From the NCBI GenBank assembly GCA_041635475.1, contig JBFKVA010000003.1, forward strand, positions 1 to 64,000: a stretch of DNA of 64,000 nucleotides. Reading direction: 5' to 3'. Origin of the DNA: GCA-020352575 sp041635475 (lineage in GTDB: Bacteria; Actinomycetota; Acidimicrobiia; Spongiisociales; JAENVV01). The position numbers and the translations under genes are program-made. The notes under the pieces were generated by a model, which worked only from the letters and a program-made list of their open reading frames with translations, searched no databases and was not told the DNA's origin. Below are positions 45,437 to 54,332 of this stretch, piece after piece (the stretch's first letter is position 1; each line of letters starts with the position of its first letter).

Positions 45437-46876
45437 TCAGCCCGGCAACTTCACGTACTCGAAGTCGAGCGCCTTGCGATGGATGCCGCGGGCCGGGGGG
45501 GCGATCCACCCGGCGAACTCACCCGCTTCGTACGTGGGCCGCATGAGGTCGGCGATGAACTCCTGGTCATCGCTCGTCGGGAGCCACTCGGCCTCCCGCC
45601 CGGCCCAGGTCTCCTCGGGGATCACCGCACCATCCGGGGCGATGCGATGCTCGCCGAACTCCCCGATCGCCCGGTTGAAGGCCACGTGGGGCAGGTTGAT
45701 CTCGAACTCGATCCCCTCGTCGGCTATGAACCGGTTCCACCGGCGGATGCCCCCGCTGCAGTCGTCCGCGAAGTCGTCCCGCAGGCGGGCGTTGAGCGCG
45801 GACAGCGCCGGTACCGGGACGCCCTCGACCCTTCCGTCAACCATCTGGGGGACGACATACGAGTCGTCGGTGAGGCGGTGGTCGTCTCCGAGTTGGTCCT
45901 CGTGGTACCGCCCCTTGAGCCCGGCCGTGTAGTAGGTGGCGGCGTTGGTGGACACCTCCGAACCGAACAGGTCGAGCGTCACCGAGAAGTGGAGGTTGGC
46001 CTTGCGCTGGATGAGGGGAAGTGGGATCACCCCGAGGCTGCGGACGGCCTCCTCGTCGTAGGGGTCCTCGATACCGGCCCGTTTCATCGCCTGGGCCGTC
46101 GCCTGCACGATCCGGCCGACGCCGGTCACCCCCACGAACATGTGATGGGCTTCCTCGGCCAGCATGAATCGGCACGTGCGGGAGAGTGGATCGAAGCCGG
46201 ACTGGGCCAGGGCCTCCAGCTGCATCTTGCCGTCCCGGTCGGTGAAGAACGTGAACATGAAGAACGAGAGCCAGTCGGGTGTCTCCTCGTTGAATGCACC
46301 AAGCATGCGGGGGGTGTCCTCGTCACCGGACCTGCGCTCGAGGAGCGCTTCGGCTTCCTCCCGCCCGTCACGTCCGAAGTACTTCTGGAGGAGGTAGACC
46401 ATCGCCCACAGGTGGCGGCCTTCCTCGACGTTGACCTGGAAGAGATTGCGCATGTCGTAGAGCGACGGGGCCGTCCGCCCCAGGATCCGCTGCTGTTCGA
46501 CCGAGGCCGGCTCGGTGTCGCCCTGGATGACGATGAGCCGCCGGAGCATCGACCGGTACTCCCCGGGGACCTCCTGCCACACCGGCTCGCCCTGGTGCTC
46601 GCCGAACCCGATCCGGCGATCCTCGACGTCCGGGGCGAGGAGGATGCCCCACCGATACTCGGGCATCTTGACGTAGCCGAACTTGGCCCAGCCCTCCTTC
46701 TCCACCGAAATGGCCGTGCGCAGGTAGACGTCGGCGGTCTGGAAGCCGTCCGGGCCCATCTCCATCCACCAGTCGATGTAGCCGGGATGCCACTTCTCCA
46801 GGGCCCGTTGCAGCTTGGGGTCTTCGCGGAGTCCCACGTTGTTGGGGATCAGGGCGGCGTAGTCGACTGCGGTCAT
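45437..46876 (-). CDS. boxB: Benzoyl-CoA 2,3-epoxidase, oxygenase subunit BoxB
   Basis: This 479-residue diiron oxygenase epoxidises the ring of benzoyl-CoA in aerobic benzoate breakdown. The opening VDYAALIPNNVGLREDPKL is typical of BoxB. Iron ligands are in VEEGRHLWAMVYLL and LAEEAHHMFVG, the E-x2-H pairs of the four-helix bundle. Full length. BoxA, the reductase that supplies electrons, is not in the window. boxC lies immediately upstream in the same direction, 54 bases away. Confidence 0.92.
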   Translation of the reverse strand: MTAVDYAALIPNNVGLREDPKLQRALEKWHPGYIDWWMEMGPDGFQTADVYLRTAISVEKEGWAKFGYVKMPEYRWGILLAPDVEDRRIGFGEHQGEPVWQEVPGEYRSMLRRLIVIQGDTEPASVEQQRILGRTAPSLYDMRNLFQVNVEEGRHLWAMVYLLQKYFGRDGREEAEALLERRSGDEDTPRMLGAFNEETPDWLSFFMFTFFTDRDGKMQLEALAQSGFDPLSRTCRFMLAEEAHHMFVGVTGVGRIVQATAQAMKRAGIEDPYDEEAVRSLGVIPLPLIQRKANLHFSVTLDLFGSEVSTNAATYYTAGLKGRYHEDQLGDDHRLTDDSYVVPQMVDGRVEGVPVPALSALNARLRDDFADDCSGGIRRWNRFIADEGIEFEINLPHVAFNRAIGEFGEHRIAPDGAVIPEETWAGREAEWLPTSDDQEFIADLMRPTYEAGEFAGWIAPPARGIHRKALDFEYVKLPG

Positions 46877-46930
46877 GATCGGCGTCTCCGTGGTCTCGAG
46901 TCCTGCGGTCCAACCCTATCGGAGGATTGC

Positions 46931-48583
46931 TCACACTCGCTTGGGGTCGTACGTCGGGCGGAGTCCGCTCCCATACATCTTGAGGGCTCCGTCCTCTCCC
47001 GCCGCCGACGGACGCTGGAAGATCCAGTTCTGCCACGCCGTGAGGCGACCGAAGATCTTCGTCTCCATCGTCTCCGGCCCCGGGAATCGCAGGTTCGCCT
47101 CCATCCCGGTGAGCGAGTCCGCGGAGAAGGCGGTACGGGCCTCCAGCACGAGGCGGATCTCGTCCTCCCAGTCGAGGTCGTCCATGGCGTCGGTGAGCAG
47201 ACCGGCCTCGTTGGCGGACTCGGCGTCGAGGTCGACACCCTTGCGTTCCTCGAGTCGCTCGACGACGCCGTCGTGACCCCAGAATCGCGTCTGGAGCCTG
47301 GTGAGCCCGTTGGGCATGGTGAGCGGCCCGAAGTTCAGGTCGGTCAGGCGCAGCGTGGCCGGGCGGCGGTCGTCGTTCTCGAAGCCACCGATGAGGCCGT
47401 AGCTTCGGTCCACCGCGAACAGGATGTCCGCCAGGAACCCGACGTAGCAGCTGCCCGGGGTCATGAAGGCCACCGTCGTACGCGACGTGACGTCCAAACG
47501 CTTGAGGAGGCGGCGCCACAGGAGAACGATCTCCCGTGCCAACCAGTGGCTCCACCAACTGCTGGCGAGGAACTCGTCGTGCTCGGCCACGAGTGCCGGG
47601 GCGCCCTCGGTCTGGAAGATGAGGGTGCCAATCGTCAGCTCGTTGAGACGCAGGTGGAGCAGGGCGTCGTCGAGTTCCCGGGCCAGGGCGAGCGGCCAGT
47701 ACGCGTCCCCGACGGACGGCAGGTCCAGGACGTCGGTCGGTGGAGCGTCCAAGGGCCCTCGCAGCGTGACGGTGGCGATGCCCTGCCCGCGGTCGATCTC
47801 GACCGAGACCCACTCGTACTCGATCCGATCCCCGTCGATGGTCCGCTCGATGCGCGTGAGTTCGATCCCGGGCCCCCCGGGTCGATCCGTGGCCGAGGCA
47901 ACCTCCTCGGCCCGGGCTTCGACGTACTCGGTGAACTGCGACGTCGGCACGGTGACGTCCACGAGGCCCCAATCGACGGCCTTCTGGCCCCGGACGCCTT
48001 CCTCGGTGGTGCAGAAGACGTCGGCGAGGTCACGCCGGACGAGGCGCTTGTCGGTGAGCCGGGTCAGCCCACCGGTCCCGGGGAGGACGGCCAGGAGCGG
48101 CACCTCGGGTAGCGAAACGGCGGCGCTCCGATCGTCCACGAGGATGATCTCGTCGCACGCCAGCGCCAGTTCGTAGCCACCGCCGGCGGCGGTCCCCCCC
48201 ACCGCGGCCAGGTACACCTGGTGCGAGTAGGCGCTGGCCTCCTCGATGCCGTTGCGGGTCTCGTTGGTGAACTTGCAGAAGTTGACCTTGTGGGCGTGGT
48301 CTGCCTTGCCGAGCATCCGAATGTTCGCCCCGGAGCAGAACACCCTGTCCTTGAGCGAGTCGATGACGACGGCCCCCACCTCGGGGTGCTCGAAGCGCAG
48401 GCGCTGGACCGCATCGGCGAGCTCGATGTCGACACCGAGGTCGTAGGAGTTGAGCTTCAGCTCGTAGTCGCCGAGGATCGGCACATCGGCGTCCACGTCC
48501 ATCGAGAGGTGGGCGTGGCGACCGTGGAAGGTGAGCTTCCAGTGGCGGTACTCGTCGGGGTGGGTGCGGAAGTCGATGAGCAT
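46931..48583 (-). CDS. boxC: 2,3-Epoxybenzoyl-CoA dihydrolase BoxC
   Basis: This 550-residue enoyl-CoA-hydratase-like enzyme opens the ring of the epoxide made by BoxB, releasing formate. The crotonase fold is seen in VFCSGANIRMLG, AAVGGTAAGGGYELALACDEI and LPEVPLLAVLPGTGGLTRL; the usual length of BoxC (about 550) and the second half fit. The ATG at 48583 is the first start after an in-frame stop, and the similarity begins directly with DFRTHPDEYRHWKL, so a slightly longer N-terminus is possible only with a different start type. Confidence 0.9.
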   Translation of the reverse strand: MLIDFRTHPDEYRHWKLTFHGRHAHLSMDVDADVPILGDYELKLNSYDLGVDIELADAVQRLRFEHPEVGAVVIDSLKDRVFCSGANIRMLGKADHAHKVNFCKFTNETRNGIEEASAYSHQVYLAAVGGTAAGGGYELALACDEIILVDDRSAAVSLPEVPLLAVLPGTGGLTRLTDKRLVRRDLADVFCTTEEGVRGQKAVDWGLVDVTVPTSQFTEYVEARAEEVASATDRPGGPGIELTRIERTIDGDRIEYEWVSVEIDRGQGIATVTLRGPLDAPPTDVLDLPSVGDAYWPLALARELDDALLHLRLNELTIGTLIFQTEGAPALVAEHDEFLASSWWSHWLAREIVLLWRRLLKRLDVTSRTTVAFMTPGSCYVGFLADILFAVDRSYGLIGGFENDDRRPATLRLTDLNFGPLTMPNGLTRLQTRFWGHDGVVERLEERKGVDLDAESANEAGLLTDAMDDLDWEDEIRLVLEARTAFSADSLTGMEANLRFPGPETMETKIFGRLTAWQNWIFQRPSAAGEDGALKMYGSGLRPTYDPKRV

Positions 48584-48673
48584 CGGGCGTCCGTCGTCGG
48601 GGGGTTTGACGGTAGCGTCCGTCGAGAGCTTGTCACGGTGGTACTCGGTGCAGGTCCAGCCATCGGGAAGGGA

Positions 48674-49840
48674 TCAGCTCGTTCGCCTCACCTCGATCCC
48701 GACGCGGGCGAGCTCGTCGAGGAACGGACCGAACGGCACGTCGATCAGTGGCGACAGGAGGCCCCGCTTCGTGATGCGGGAGGTGCCGATGAGTGTGGCG
48801 ACGATGGCGGCGGTGTACCCGGTGGTGCGACCCATGGCGAGGATCCCGGTGGCCAGGTCGCGCCGGTCCACCACCTCCCAGGTCGAGCGTCCCGGCCTTC
48901 CCCCCCGCGAGCCGGCCACCTCCACCCGCACGATCGCGACGTCGCGTTCGCCGGGGCCGTAGGCCAACCGCGGGCCGAGGGCCTCCGCCAGGAACGCGCG
49001 GCGGTGAACCTCCATGCCTGCCACCGTGACCGGGTCGTCATCGAGCAGGCCGAGATCGACGAGGTCCTTCCAGAACGCAGCATGCCCGGGCCACCTCATC
49101 GAGTAGCGGCCGGCGCGTCGAAGGCCGGCCACCTCGATCCCGAGCCGCCGGACGTACTCGACGACGTCGCCGTTGGGGAACGCCTCCAGGGTCCCGACCC
49201 CGGCGATGTCGACGGTGTGGACGTTGGCAGGTGCGAACATCTCGTCGGCGGGTACCGGGACCACGCGCCCGTCCTCGATCACCGTGCCCGCTCGGTGATA
49301 GGAGTCGAGGACCCCTTGGAACGTCCAGGACACCTTGTACTTGAGGGGGTTGTCGGCGGCGGCGGGCTCCGGGACACCGGCCCCGTAGCTGACGATCTCA
49401 TCGATGGAATCCCAACCTCGAGCAGCCTCGCCGAGGAGGATGAGGTCGAGGCCGGGGTCGAGGCCGCACTCGGGGATGATCGACACGCCGTTGGCGACTG
49501 CCCGGGCCCCGAGCCGAGCCAGGCCCGGTGAGACGAAGAGGGCATTCACGAGGTGCACCCCCCGGGCCACCGCCGAACGGGCGACCGTCTCGGCGAACCG
49601 AGGCGGCAGCAGATCGATGGCCACGTCCACACCGGAACCCAGGAGTTCGGCGATGGAATCCGGGTCGGCGGCGTCGAGCGAACGGGCAGAAACGCGCTCG
49701 TACCCCATCGCCCGGGCGTGGCCCTCGAGGCCCACGAGGTCGGCGTCGGCCGCGACCACCTCGGACACGGTGTCGTGGTGCATGAGGAAGTGCAGGGCTG
49801 CCTTCCCCTGCATCCCCACGCCGAGCAGCAGCACCTTCAT
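48674..49840 (-). CDS. Saccharopine dehydrogenase-like oxidoreductase
   Basis: This 388-residue protein has a Rossmann start VLLLGVGMQGKAALHFLM and the saccharopine/homospermidine dehydrogenase-type second domain (IPECGLDPGLDLILLG, MRWPGHAAFWKDL). Such proteins act as lysine-pathway enzymes or as carboxynorspermidine synthases, so no role can be set. It may share a transcript with boxC, 90 bases downstream, but nothing ties it chemically to benzoate. A TAGCGT box seven bases upstream supports the ATG. Confidence 0.78.
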   Translation of the reverse strand: MKVLLLGVGMQGKAALHFLMHHDTVSEVVAADADLVGLEGHARAMGYERVSARSLDAADPDSIAELLGSGVDVAIDLLPPRFAETVARSAVARGVHLVNALFVSPGLARLGARAVANGVSIIPECGLDPGLDLILLGEAARGWDSIDEIVSYGAGVPEPAAADNPLKYKVSWTFQGVLDSYHRAGTVIEDGRVVPVPADEMFAPANVHTVDIAGVGTLEAFPNGDVVEYVRRLGIEVAGLRRAGRYSMRWPGHAAFWKDLVDLGLLDDDPVTVAGMEVHRRAFLAEALGPRLAYGPGERDVAIVRVEVAGSRGGRPGRSTWEVVDRRDLATGILAMGRTTGYTAAIVATLIGTSRITKRGLLSPLIDVPFGPFLDELARVGIEVRRTS

Positions 49841-49847
49841 CGCGGGG

Positions 49848-49853
49848 ACGCTA
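49848..49853 (-). promoter_or_regulatory. -10 box of saccharopine dehydrogenase-like gene (TAGCGT)
   Basis: TAGCGT on the minus strand ends seven bases before the ATG at 49840. Confidence 0.55.
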
Positions 49854-49862
49854 CCGAGCCCG

Positions 49863-51143
49863 TCATGGGTGGCCCGTGGGTGCCTCGGGATGAGCGTCCG
49901 GGCCGTCGGTCCCGGTGATGATGCGGGCCCCGTGCCGGAACGTCAGGTAGCTCCAGGCCCAGGAGAAGAAGACGAACACACGGTTGCGGAAGCCGATGAG
50001 GTAGAAGATGTGGACGGCCATCCACAAGGCCCAGGCGACGACTCCCCCGAACCGGAGGCGACCGAAGTCGGCGACACCCCGGGCCCGGCCGATCGTTGCC
50101 AGGGCACCCTTGTTGCGGTAGCGGAAAGGGCGGCGGGGCCGGCCCCGCAGGTCGGCGGCCACCTGGTCGGCGACGTGCCGTCCTTGCTGCATGGCCGCCG
50201 GCGCCACCCCCGGCACGGTTCGCCCCATCGAGGTGACCGCGGCCAAATCGCCGATGACGAACACGTTGCGGTGCGCCGCGATCGACAGGTCGGCATTCAC
50301 GCGGACCCGCCCCGCTCCGTCGCGCTCCGTGCCCAGGGTGGCCCCCAGGCTGGAGGCAGCCACCCCGGCCGCCCACAGGACGGTGCGGGACCTCACCTGC
50401 TCACCACTCGCAAACGTGACCCCTGTCTCGTCGACGTCGGAGACCATCGTGCCCGTTCTCACCTCGACGCCGAGGTCCTCGAGCTGGCGTCGAGCGCTTC
50501 GTGACAGCCGCTCGGGGTACTGCGGAAGGACGCGGCCGGCACCCTCGACGAGGATGACCCTCGCCCGGGAGGGGTCGATGCGGTGGAAGTGGCGACCGAG
50601 GGAGTGAACGGCGATCTCCTGGATCGCCCCGGCCAGCTCGACACCGGTCGGGCCTGCACCGACGATCACGAAGGTGAGCCATTCCTCCTTTCGCTTCGGC
50701 TCGAGTTCGGCTTCCTCGAAGGCGCCGAGAATGCGCCGCCGGATCACCAGGGCGTCCTCCACCGTCTTGAGGCCGGGGGCGACGTCGGCCCATTCGTCCT
50801 TGCCGAAGTACGAGTGACGGGCCCCGGTGGCGACGACGAGATAGTCGAAGGAGAGGGTAGGACCCCTGCCCAGGGTCACCGTGGTCGCTTCCAGGTCGAT
50901 CCCGATCACCTCGTCGAGGAGGATCGACGTCACGTTGCGCTGTCGCTGGAAGATGGCCCTGATCGGGTAGGCGATGTCCGACGGGTTGAGTGCAGCCGAC
51001 GCCACTTGGTAGAGGAGGGGCTGGAAGAGGTGGAAGTTGCGCCGATCGATGATCGTGACGTCGACCGGGAGACCGCGCAGGCCCTTGGCGGCGTTGAGGC
51101 CGGCAAAGCCGGCGCCAACGACGACGACCCGCGGTCTGCTCAT
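49863..51143 (-). CDS. ndh: Type II NADH dehydrogenase
   Basis: This 426-residue flavoprotein transfers electrons from NADH to quinone without pumping protons. It has two dinucleotide folds, VVVGAGFAGLNAAKG at the start and VIVGAGPTGVELAGAI near residue 160, and a motif ATGARHSYFG typical of the family. The C-terminus is hydrophobic (VVAWALWMAVHIFYLIG), so it is membrane-bound. The ATG at 51143 overlaps the stop of selD by four bases, so it is translated after selD. Confidence 0.9.
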   Translation of the reverse strand: MSRPRVVVVGAGFAGLNAAKGLRGLPVDVTIIDRRNFHLFQPLLYQVASAALNPSDIAYPIRAIFQRQRNVTSILLDEVIGIDLEATTVTLGRGPTLSFDYLVVATGARHSYFGKDEWADVAPGLKTVEDALVIRRRILGAFEEAELEPKRKEEWLTFVIVGAGPTGVELAGAIQEIAVHSLGRHFHRIDPSRARVILVEGAGRVLPQYPERLSRSARRQLEDLGVEVRTGTMVSDVDETGVTFASGEQVRSRTVLWAAGVAASSLGATLGTERDGAGRVRVNADLSIAAHRNVFVIGDLAAVTSMGRTVPGVAPAAMQQGRHVADQVAADLRGRPRRPFRYRNKGALATIGRARGVADFGRLRFGGVVAWALWMAVHIFYLIGFRNRVFVFFSWAWSYLTFRHGARIITGTDGPDAHPEAPTGHP

Positions 51144-52162
51144 CGCAGGAGGATCCTGCTCGGTCCGGCGACGACTTCACCCACCACGACGCCGCCCACG
51201 GCCAGCAAGGGGGACTCGGCTCCCGGGGCGACCGCCACCAGGAGACCGCCGCTCGTCTGGGCATCGGCGAGGACGCGGAGGGTCGAGGGGTCCACGTCGT
51301 GCGCCTCGGTGTAGGCCAGCGCGGCCTCGTGGTTGCGCTGGCTCCCGCCCGGCCAGATCCCGTCAGCGGCCAAGCGCTCGACTCCGGGCAGGAACGGGAC
51401 CGCCGACACCGTGATCACAGCCGACACCCCCGAGGCCACGAGAAGCTCGTGGAGGTGACCGAGCAACCCAAACCCGGTGACGTCGGTGGCGGCGTGCGCA
51501 TTGCACGTGAGCATCGCGTCGCCCGCATCCCGGTTGAGGGCGGACATCGTGGCAACGGCGGTCACGACGAGCTCGGCCGGTGCCACGCCCCGCTTGATGG
51601 CCGTCGAGATGATCCCTGTGCCGAGGGGCTTGGTGAGGACGAGTACGTCGCCCGGCAGGGCCCCGGAGGAGGTCACGTACCGACCGCCCGGCGCAATGCC
51701 CGTGACGGCAAACCCGTACTTCGGTTCCCGGTCGTCGATGGAGTGACCACCGATCACCGTGCACCCGGCGGAGGCCATCACGTCCATCCCGCCCTCGACG
51801 ACGGCGTCGAGCACGTCGAACGGGAGGTCATCGCGGGGCCACCCCACCAACTGGAGCGCCGTGAGTGGGGAACCGCCCATCGCGTACACGTCGCTCAGGG
51901 CGTTGGCGGCCGCGATCCGCCCCCAGTCGTAGGCGTCGTCCACGACCGGGGTGAAGAAGTCCACTGTCTGGACGAGGATGTCGCCCGAGGGCGCGCGGAA
52001 GAGCCCGGCATCGTCGGGGGCCTCGAGCCCGACGACGAGGTCTGGGTGCCGCGTGGCAGGTGAGTTGTGCAGTGGCGCCAGGACCTGGGCCAATTCAGCG
52101 GAGCTGAGCTTGCAGGCTCAACCGGCGCCGTGGCTCCAGGCGGTGAGGCGAACGGGGTCCAT
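51140..52162 (-). CDS. selD: Selenide, water dikinase (SelD), itself a selenoprotein (in-frame TGA)
   Basis: This 340-residue enzyme makes selenophosphate, the selenium donor for selenocysteine. From the ATG at 52162 the frame reads MDPVRLTAWSHGAG, then TGA, then ACKLSSAEL and on into the normal SelD body (ILVQTVDFFTPVV, TVIGGHSIDD, GYFAVTG-type motifs). In SelD proteins the catalytic position inside GAG(C/U)xCK is cysteine or selenocysteine, and here it is the TGA at codon 15 (52118-52120), with the conserved lysine at 18. Calling a start at TTG 52093 would lose the active site. A TACCCT box seven bases before the ATG supports the long start. Frame and homology leave little doubt. A full selA/selB set must lie elsewhere. 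Confidence 0.93.
52095..52107 (-). promoter_or_regulatory. Candidate SECIS stem-loop after the selD TGA
   Basis: Minus-strand TCAGC-TCC-GCTGA forms a five-pair stem with its loop 16 bases after the TGA, the usual distance for a bacterial SECIS. The loop lacks the usual G. A second hairpin, TGAGC/GCTCA, starts on the TGA itself (52105-52120) and excludes the first. The sequence alone does not decide which is used. Confidence 0.4.
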
Positions 52163-52169
52163 GGGCGTC

Positions 52170-52175
52170 AGGGTA
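52170..52175 (-). promoter_or_regulatory. -10 box of selD (TACCCT)
   Basis: TACCCT on the minus strand ends seven bases before the ATG at 52162 and supports that start. Confidence 0.58.
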
Positions 52176-52235
52176 CCGGCGGGCCGAGGTCGGCTGGGGG
52201 TGGGCCACTCCGATCCGCCCCCACATCGAGCGACC

Positions 52236-52241
52236 TAGGAT
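52236..52241 (+). promoter_or_regulatory. -10 box of acyl-CoA dehydrogenase gene (TAGGAT)
   Basis: TAGGAT ends seven bases before the ATG at 52249. An ATG at 52240 lies inside the box, which argues against that start. Confidence 0.55.
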
Positions 52242-52248
52242 GCCGCCC

Positions 52249-53442
52249 ATGTCTCACGCTGATACCGACAAGCTGGCACTTGATCCCCACGACTTCCTGG
52301 CGATCGACTCCGTGCTGTCCGACCAGGAGAAGCTCATTCGCGACACCGTCAAGGACTGGGTCGGCAAGGAGATCGACCCCCATGTCGGCGAATGGTTCGA
52401 GGACGCCACACTCCCCGACGACCTCGGTCGCAAGATGGGCGAGATCGGCCTCCTCGGCATGCACCTGGAGGGATACGGCTGCGCCGGCACGTCGGCAGTC
52501 GAGTACGGGCTGGCCGCCCTCGAGTTGGAGGCCGGGGACTCCGGGGTTCGGTCGTTCATGAGCGTGCAGGGGTCGCTCGCCATGTTCCCGATCTGGAAGT
52601 ACGGCTCGGAGGAGCAGAAGGAAACCTGGCTGCCGGGCATGGCCACCGGCGACCTCATCGGGTGCTTCGGCTTGACCGAGCCCGATTCCGGCTCGGACGC
52701 CGCCAACATGCGGACCACGGCCCGCCAGGGACCGGGGGGCGACTGGATCCTCAACGGGACGAAGATGTGGATCACGAACGGCAACGTCGCCGACGTCGCC
52801 GTCGTGTGGGCCCGGGCGGACGACGGAACGATCCGGGGCTTCATCATCCCCACCGACACGGCCGGGTTCAGTGCCAACAAGATCGTCCACAAGATGTCAT
52901 TGCGGGCGTCGCACACTGCCGAACTCGTGATGGACGACGTCCGACTCCCCGCGGACGCGGTGCTCCCGGGCGTGGCCAGCATGCGTGGTCCGCTCTCGTG
53001 TCTCTCCGAGGCTCGATTCGGGATTCTCTTCGGGGCGATGGGCGCGGCCCGCTCGTGCTACGAGGCCGCACTCGCCTACGCCCAGGAGCGGGAGGCCTTC
53101 GGTGGCCCGATCTCACGCTTCCAACTCACCCAGCAGCGCCTCGTCGAGATGCTCGTGCGCGTCAACCGGGGAACGCTCCTCGCCCTCCATCTCGGCCGCC
53201 TCAAGGACGAGGGCCGCCTGGCTCCCGCCCAGGTCTCCTTCGGCAAGATGGACAACGTGCGAGAGGCGATGTGGGTGGCTCGCGAGGCCAGGTCCCTCAT
53301 GGGCGCCAACGGCATCACCCTGGAGTACGCCCCGATCCGCCACATGGTGAACCTCGAGAGCGTGTACACGTACGAGGGCACGAACGAGATCCACCAACTC
53401 ATCCTCGGACAGGCGATCACGGGGCACGCGGCCTTCAGTTGA
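52249..53442 (+). CDS. Acyl-CoA dehydrogenase (glutaryl-CoA dehydrogenase-like)
   Basis: This 397-residue FAD enzyme introduces a double bond into an acyl-CoA. GCFGLTEPDSGSDAANMRT and WILNGTKMWITNGNVADV are the flavin and substrate motifs. EARFGILFGAMGAARSCYEAAL and the catalytic base in YEGTNEIHQLILGQAITGH follow the pattern of glutaryl-CoA dehydrogenases. The exact chain length is not shown. An EamA transporter gene is coupled through its stop. Confidence 0.88.
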   Translation: MSHADTDKLALDPHDFLAIDSVLSDQEKLIRDTVKDWVGKEIDPHVGEWFEDATLPDDLGRKMGEIGLLGMHLEGYGCAGTSAVEYGLAALELEAGDSGVRSFMSVQGSLAMFPIWKYGSEEQKETWLPGMATGDLIGCFGLTEPDSGSDAANMRTTARQGPGGDWILNGTKMWITNGNVADVAVVWARADDGTIRGFIIPTDTAGFSANKIVHKMSLRASHTAELVMDDVRLPADAVLPGVASMRGPLSCLSEARFGILFGAMGAARSCYEAALAYAQEREAFGGPISRFQLTQQRLVEMLVRVNRGTLLALHLGRLKDEGRLAPAQVSFGKMDNVREAMWVAREARSLMGANGITLEYAPIRHMVNLESVYTYEGTNEIHQLILGQAITGHAAFS

Positions 53443-54326
53443 GAAGGAGCCAGTACGTCGGCCTGGCGTGGGCCGGGGTCTCGTCGATCCTGTTCGGGAC
53501 CGCCCTCACGGTGGCCGGGGCGACCTTCGAATTCCTTGATCCGCTCGAAGTGATCGCGGTGAGAATGGTCGGCGGCGGCCTCATCTGCCTGCCGTTCGTG
53601 GCCGGTCACCGGTTCCGGTTCGGTCGGGACTTCCGGTATGTGCTGCTCATCGGCGCCGGGATGGCGATGCTCAACCTCGCCATCTATTCGGCGATCACGC
53701 GCATCGGGGTGGGGCCGGCCGCTGGACTCCAGTTCCTGGGACCCGCCTTCGTCGTGGTCTGGAAGCGGGTCCGGCACCACATCCGCTACGGCTGGCGCAT
53801 GGGGGCGGCGGTCACCGTCGGGGTCACCGGCGCCGCCCTCCTGGGCAAGGCGTGGATCGTCGAGTCGTTCGACGCCATCGGGATCGCCCTGGCGCTGGGG
53901 TCGGGGTTGGGGTTGGCCGTCTACCTCGTGATCGCCGAGGACCTCAACCAGCGCCATTCGCCCCTGTCGGTGACGACGGCGGCGATGGTCATCGGTGGGG
54001 TGACCATGCTTGCGTTCGTTCCCCTCGATCTCATGGAGCGGGTGCCGCCCACCGGCTGGTGGCTGATCGCCTGGATTGCCACGCTGGGGATGGCCGTCCC
54101 GTTCCTCATCGAGGTCACGGCCCTGCGGACGGCACCTGCCGAGAAGGTGGGCCTCGTGATCACGCTCGAGCCGTTCTCGGCCGCCTTCTCGGCGTGGCTC
54201 TTCCTGGCCGAGACCCTCCACGGGCTGCAGGTCGTCGGCATGCTCATGGTCGTCGTCGCCGTGGTCGTGAGCGGCCGTCTCCGGCCGCACACGATCGGGC
54301 CGAGCAGGACCCGGCGGGTGACGTGA
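53439..54326 (+). CDS. EamA/DMT-family transporter
   Basis: This 295-residue drug/metabolite transporter has ten membrane helices in two homologous halves (for example LAWAGVSSILFGTALTVAG and VTVGVTGAALLGKAWIV). No better start exists than the TTG at 53439, which overlaps the TGA of the acyl-CoA dehydrogenase gene (TTGA). Translation by coupling is therefore likely. The substrate is unknown; amino acids and metabolites are typical. Confidence 0.8.
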   Translation: MRRSQYVGLAWAGVSSILFGTALTVAGATFEFLDPLEVIAVRMVGGGLICLPFVAGHRFRFGRDFRYVLLIGAGMAMLNLAIYSAITRIGVGPAAGLQFLGPAFVVVWKRVRHHIRYGWRMGAAVTVGVTGAALLGKAWIVESFDAIGIALALGSGLGLAVYLVIAEDLNQRHSPLSVTTAAMVIGGVTMLAFVPLDLMERVPPTGWWLIAWIATLGMAVPFLIEVTALRTAPAEKVGLVITLEPFSAAFSAWLFLAETLHGLQVVGMLMVVVAVVVSGRLRPHTIGPSRTRRVT

Positions 54327-54332
54327 GGGAGG

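Noticed and set aside
52118..52120. TGA in selD as a frameshift, pseudogene or sequencing error
   Set aside because: The frame, motif context (GAG-x-ACK), conserved lysine, upstream ATG, -10 box and presence of tRNA-Sec all agree with selenocysteine. No frame change is needed.
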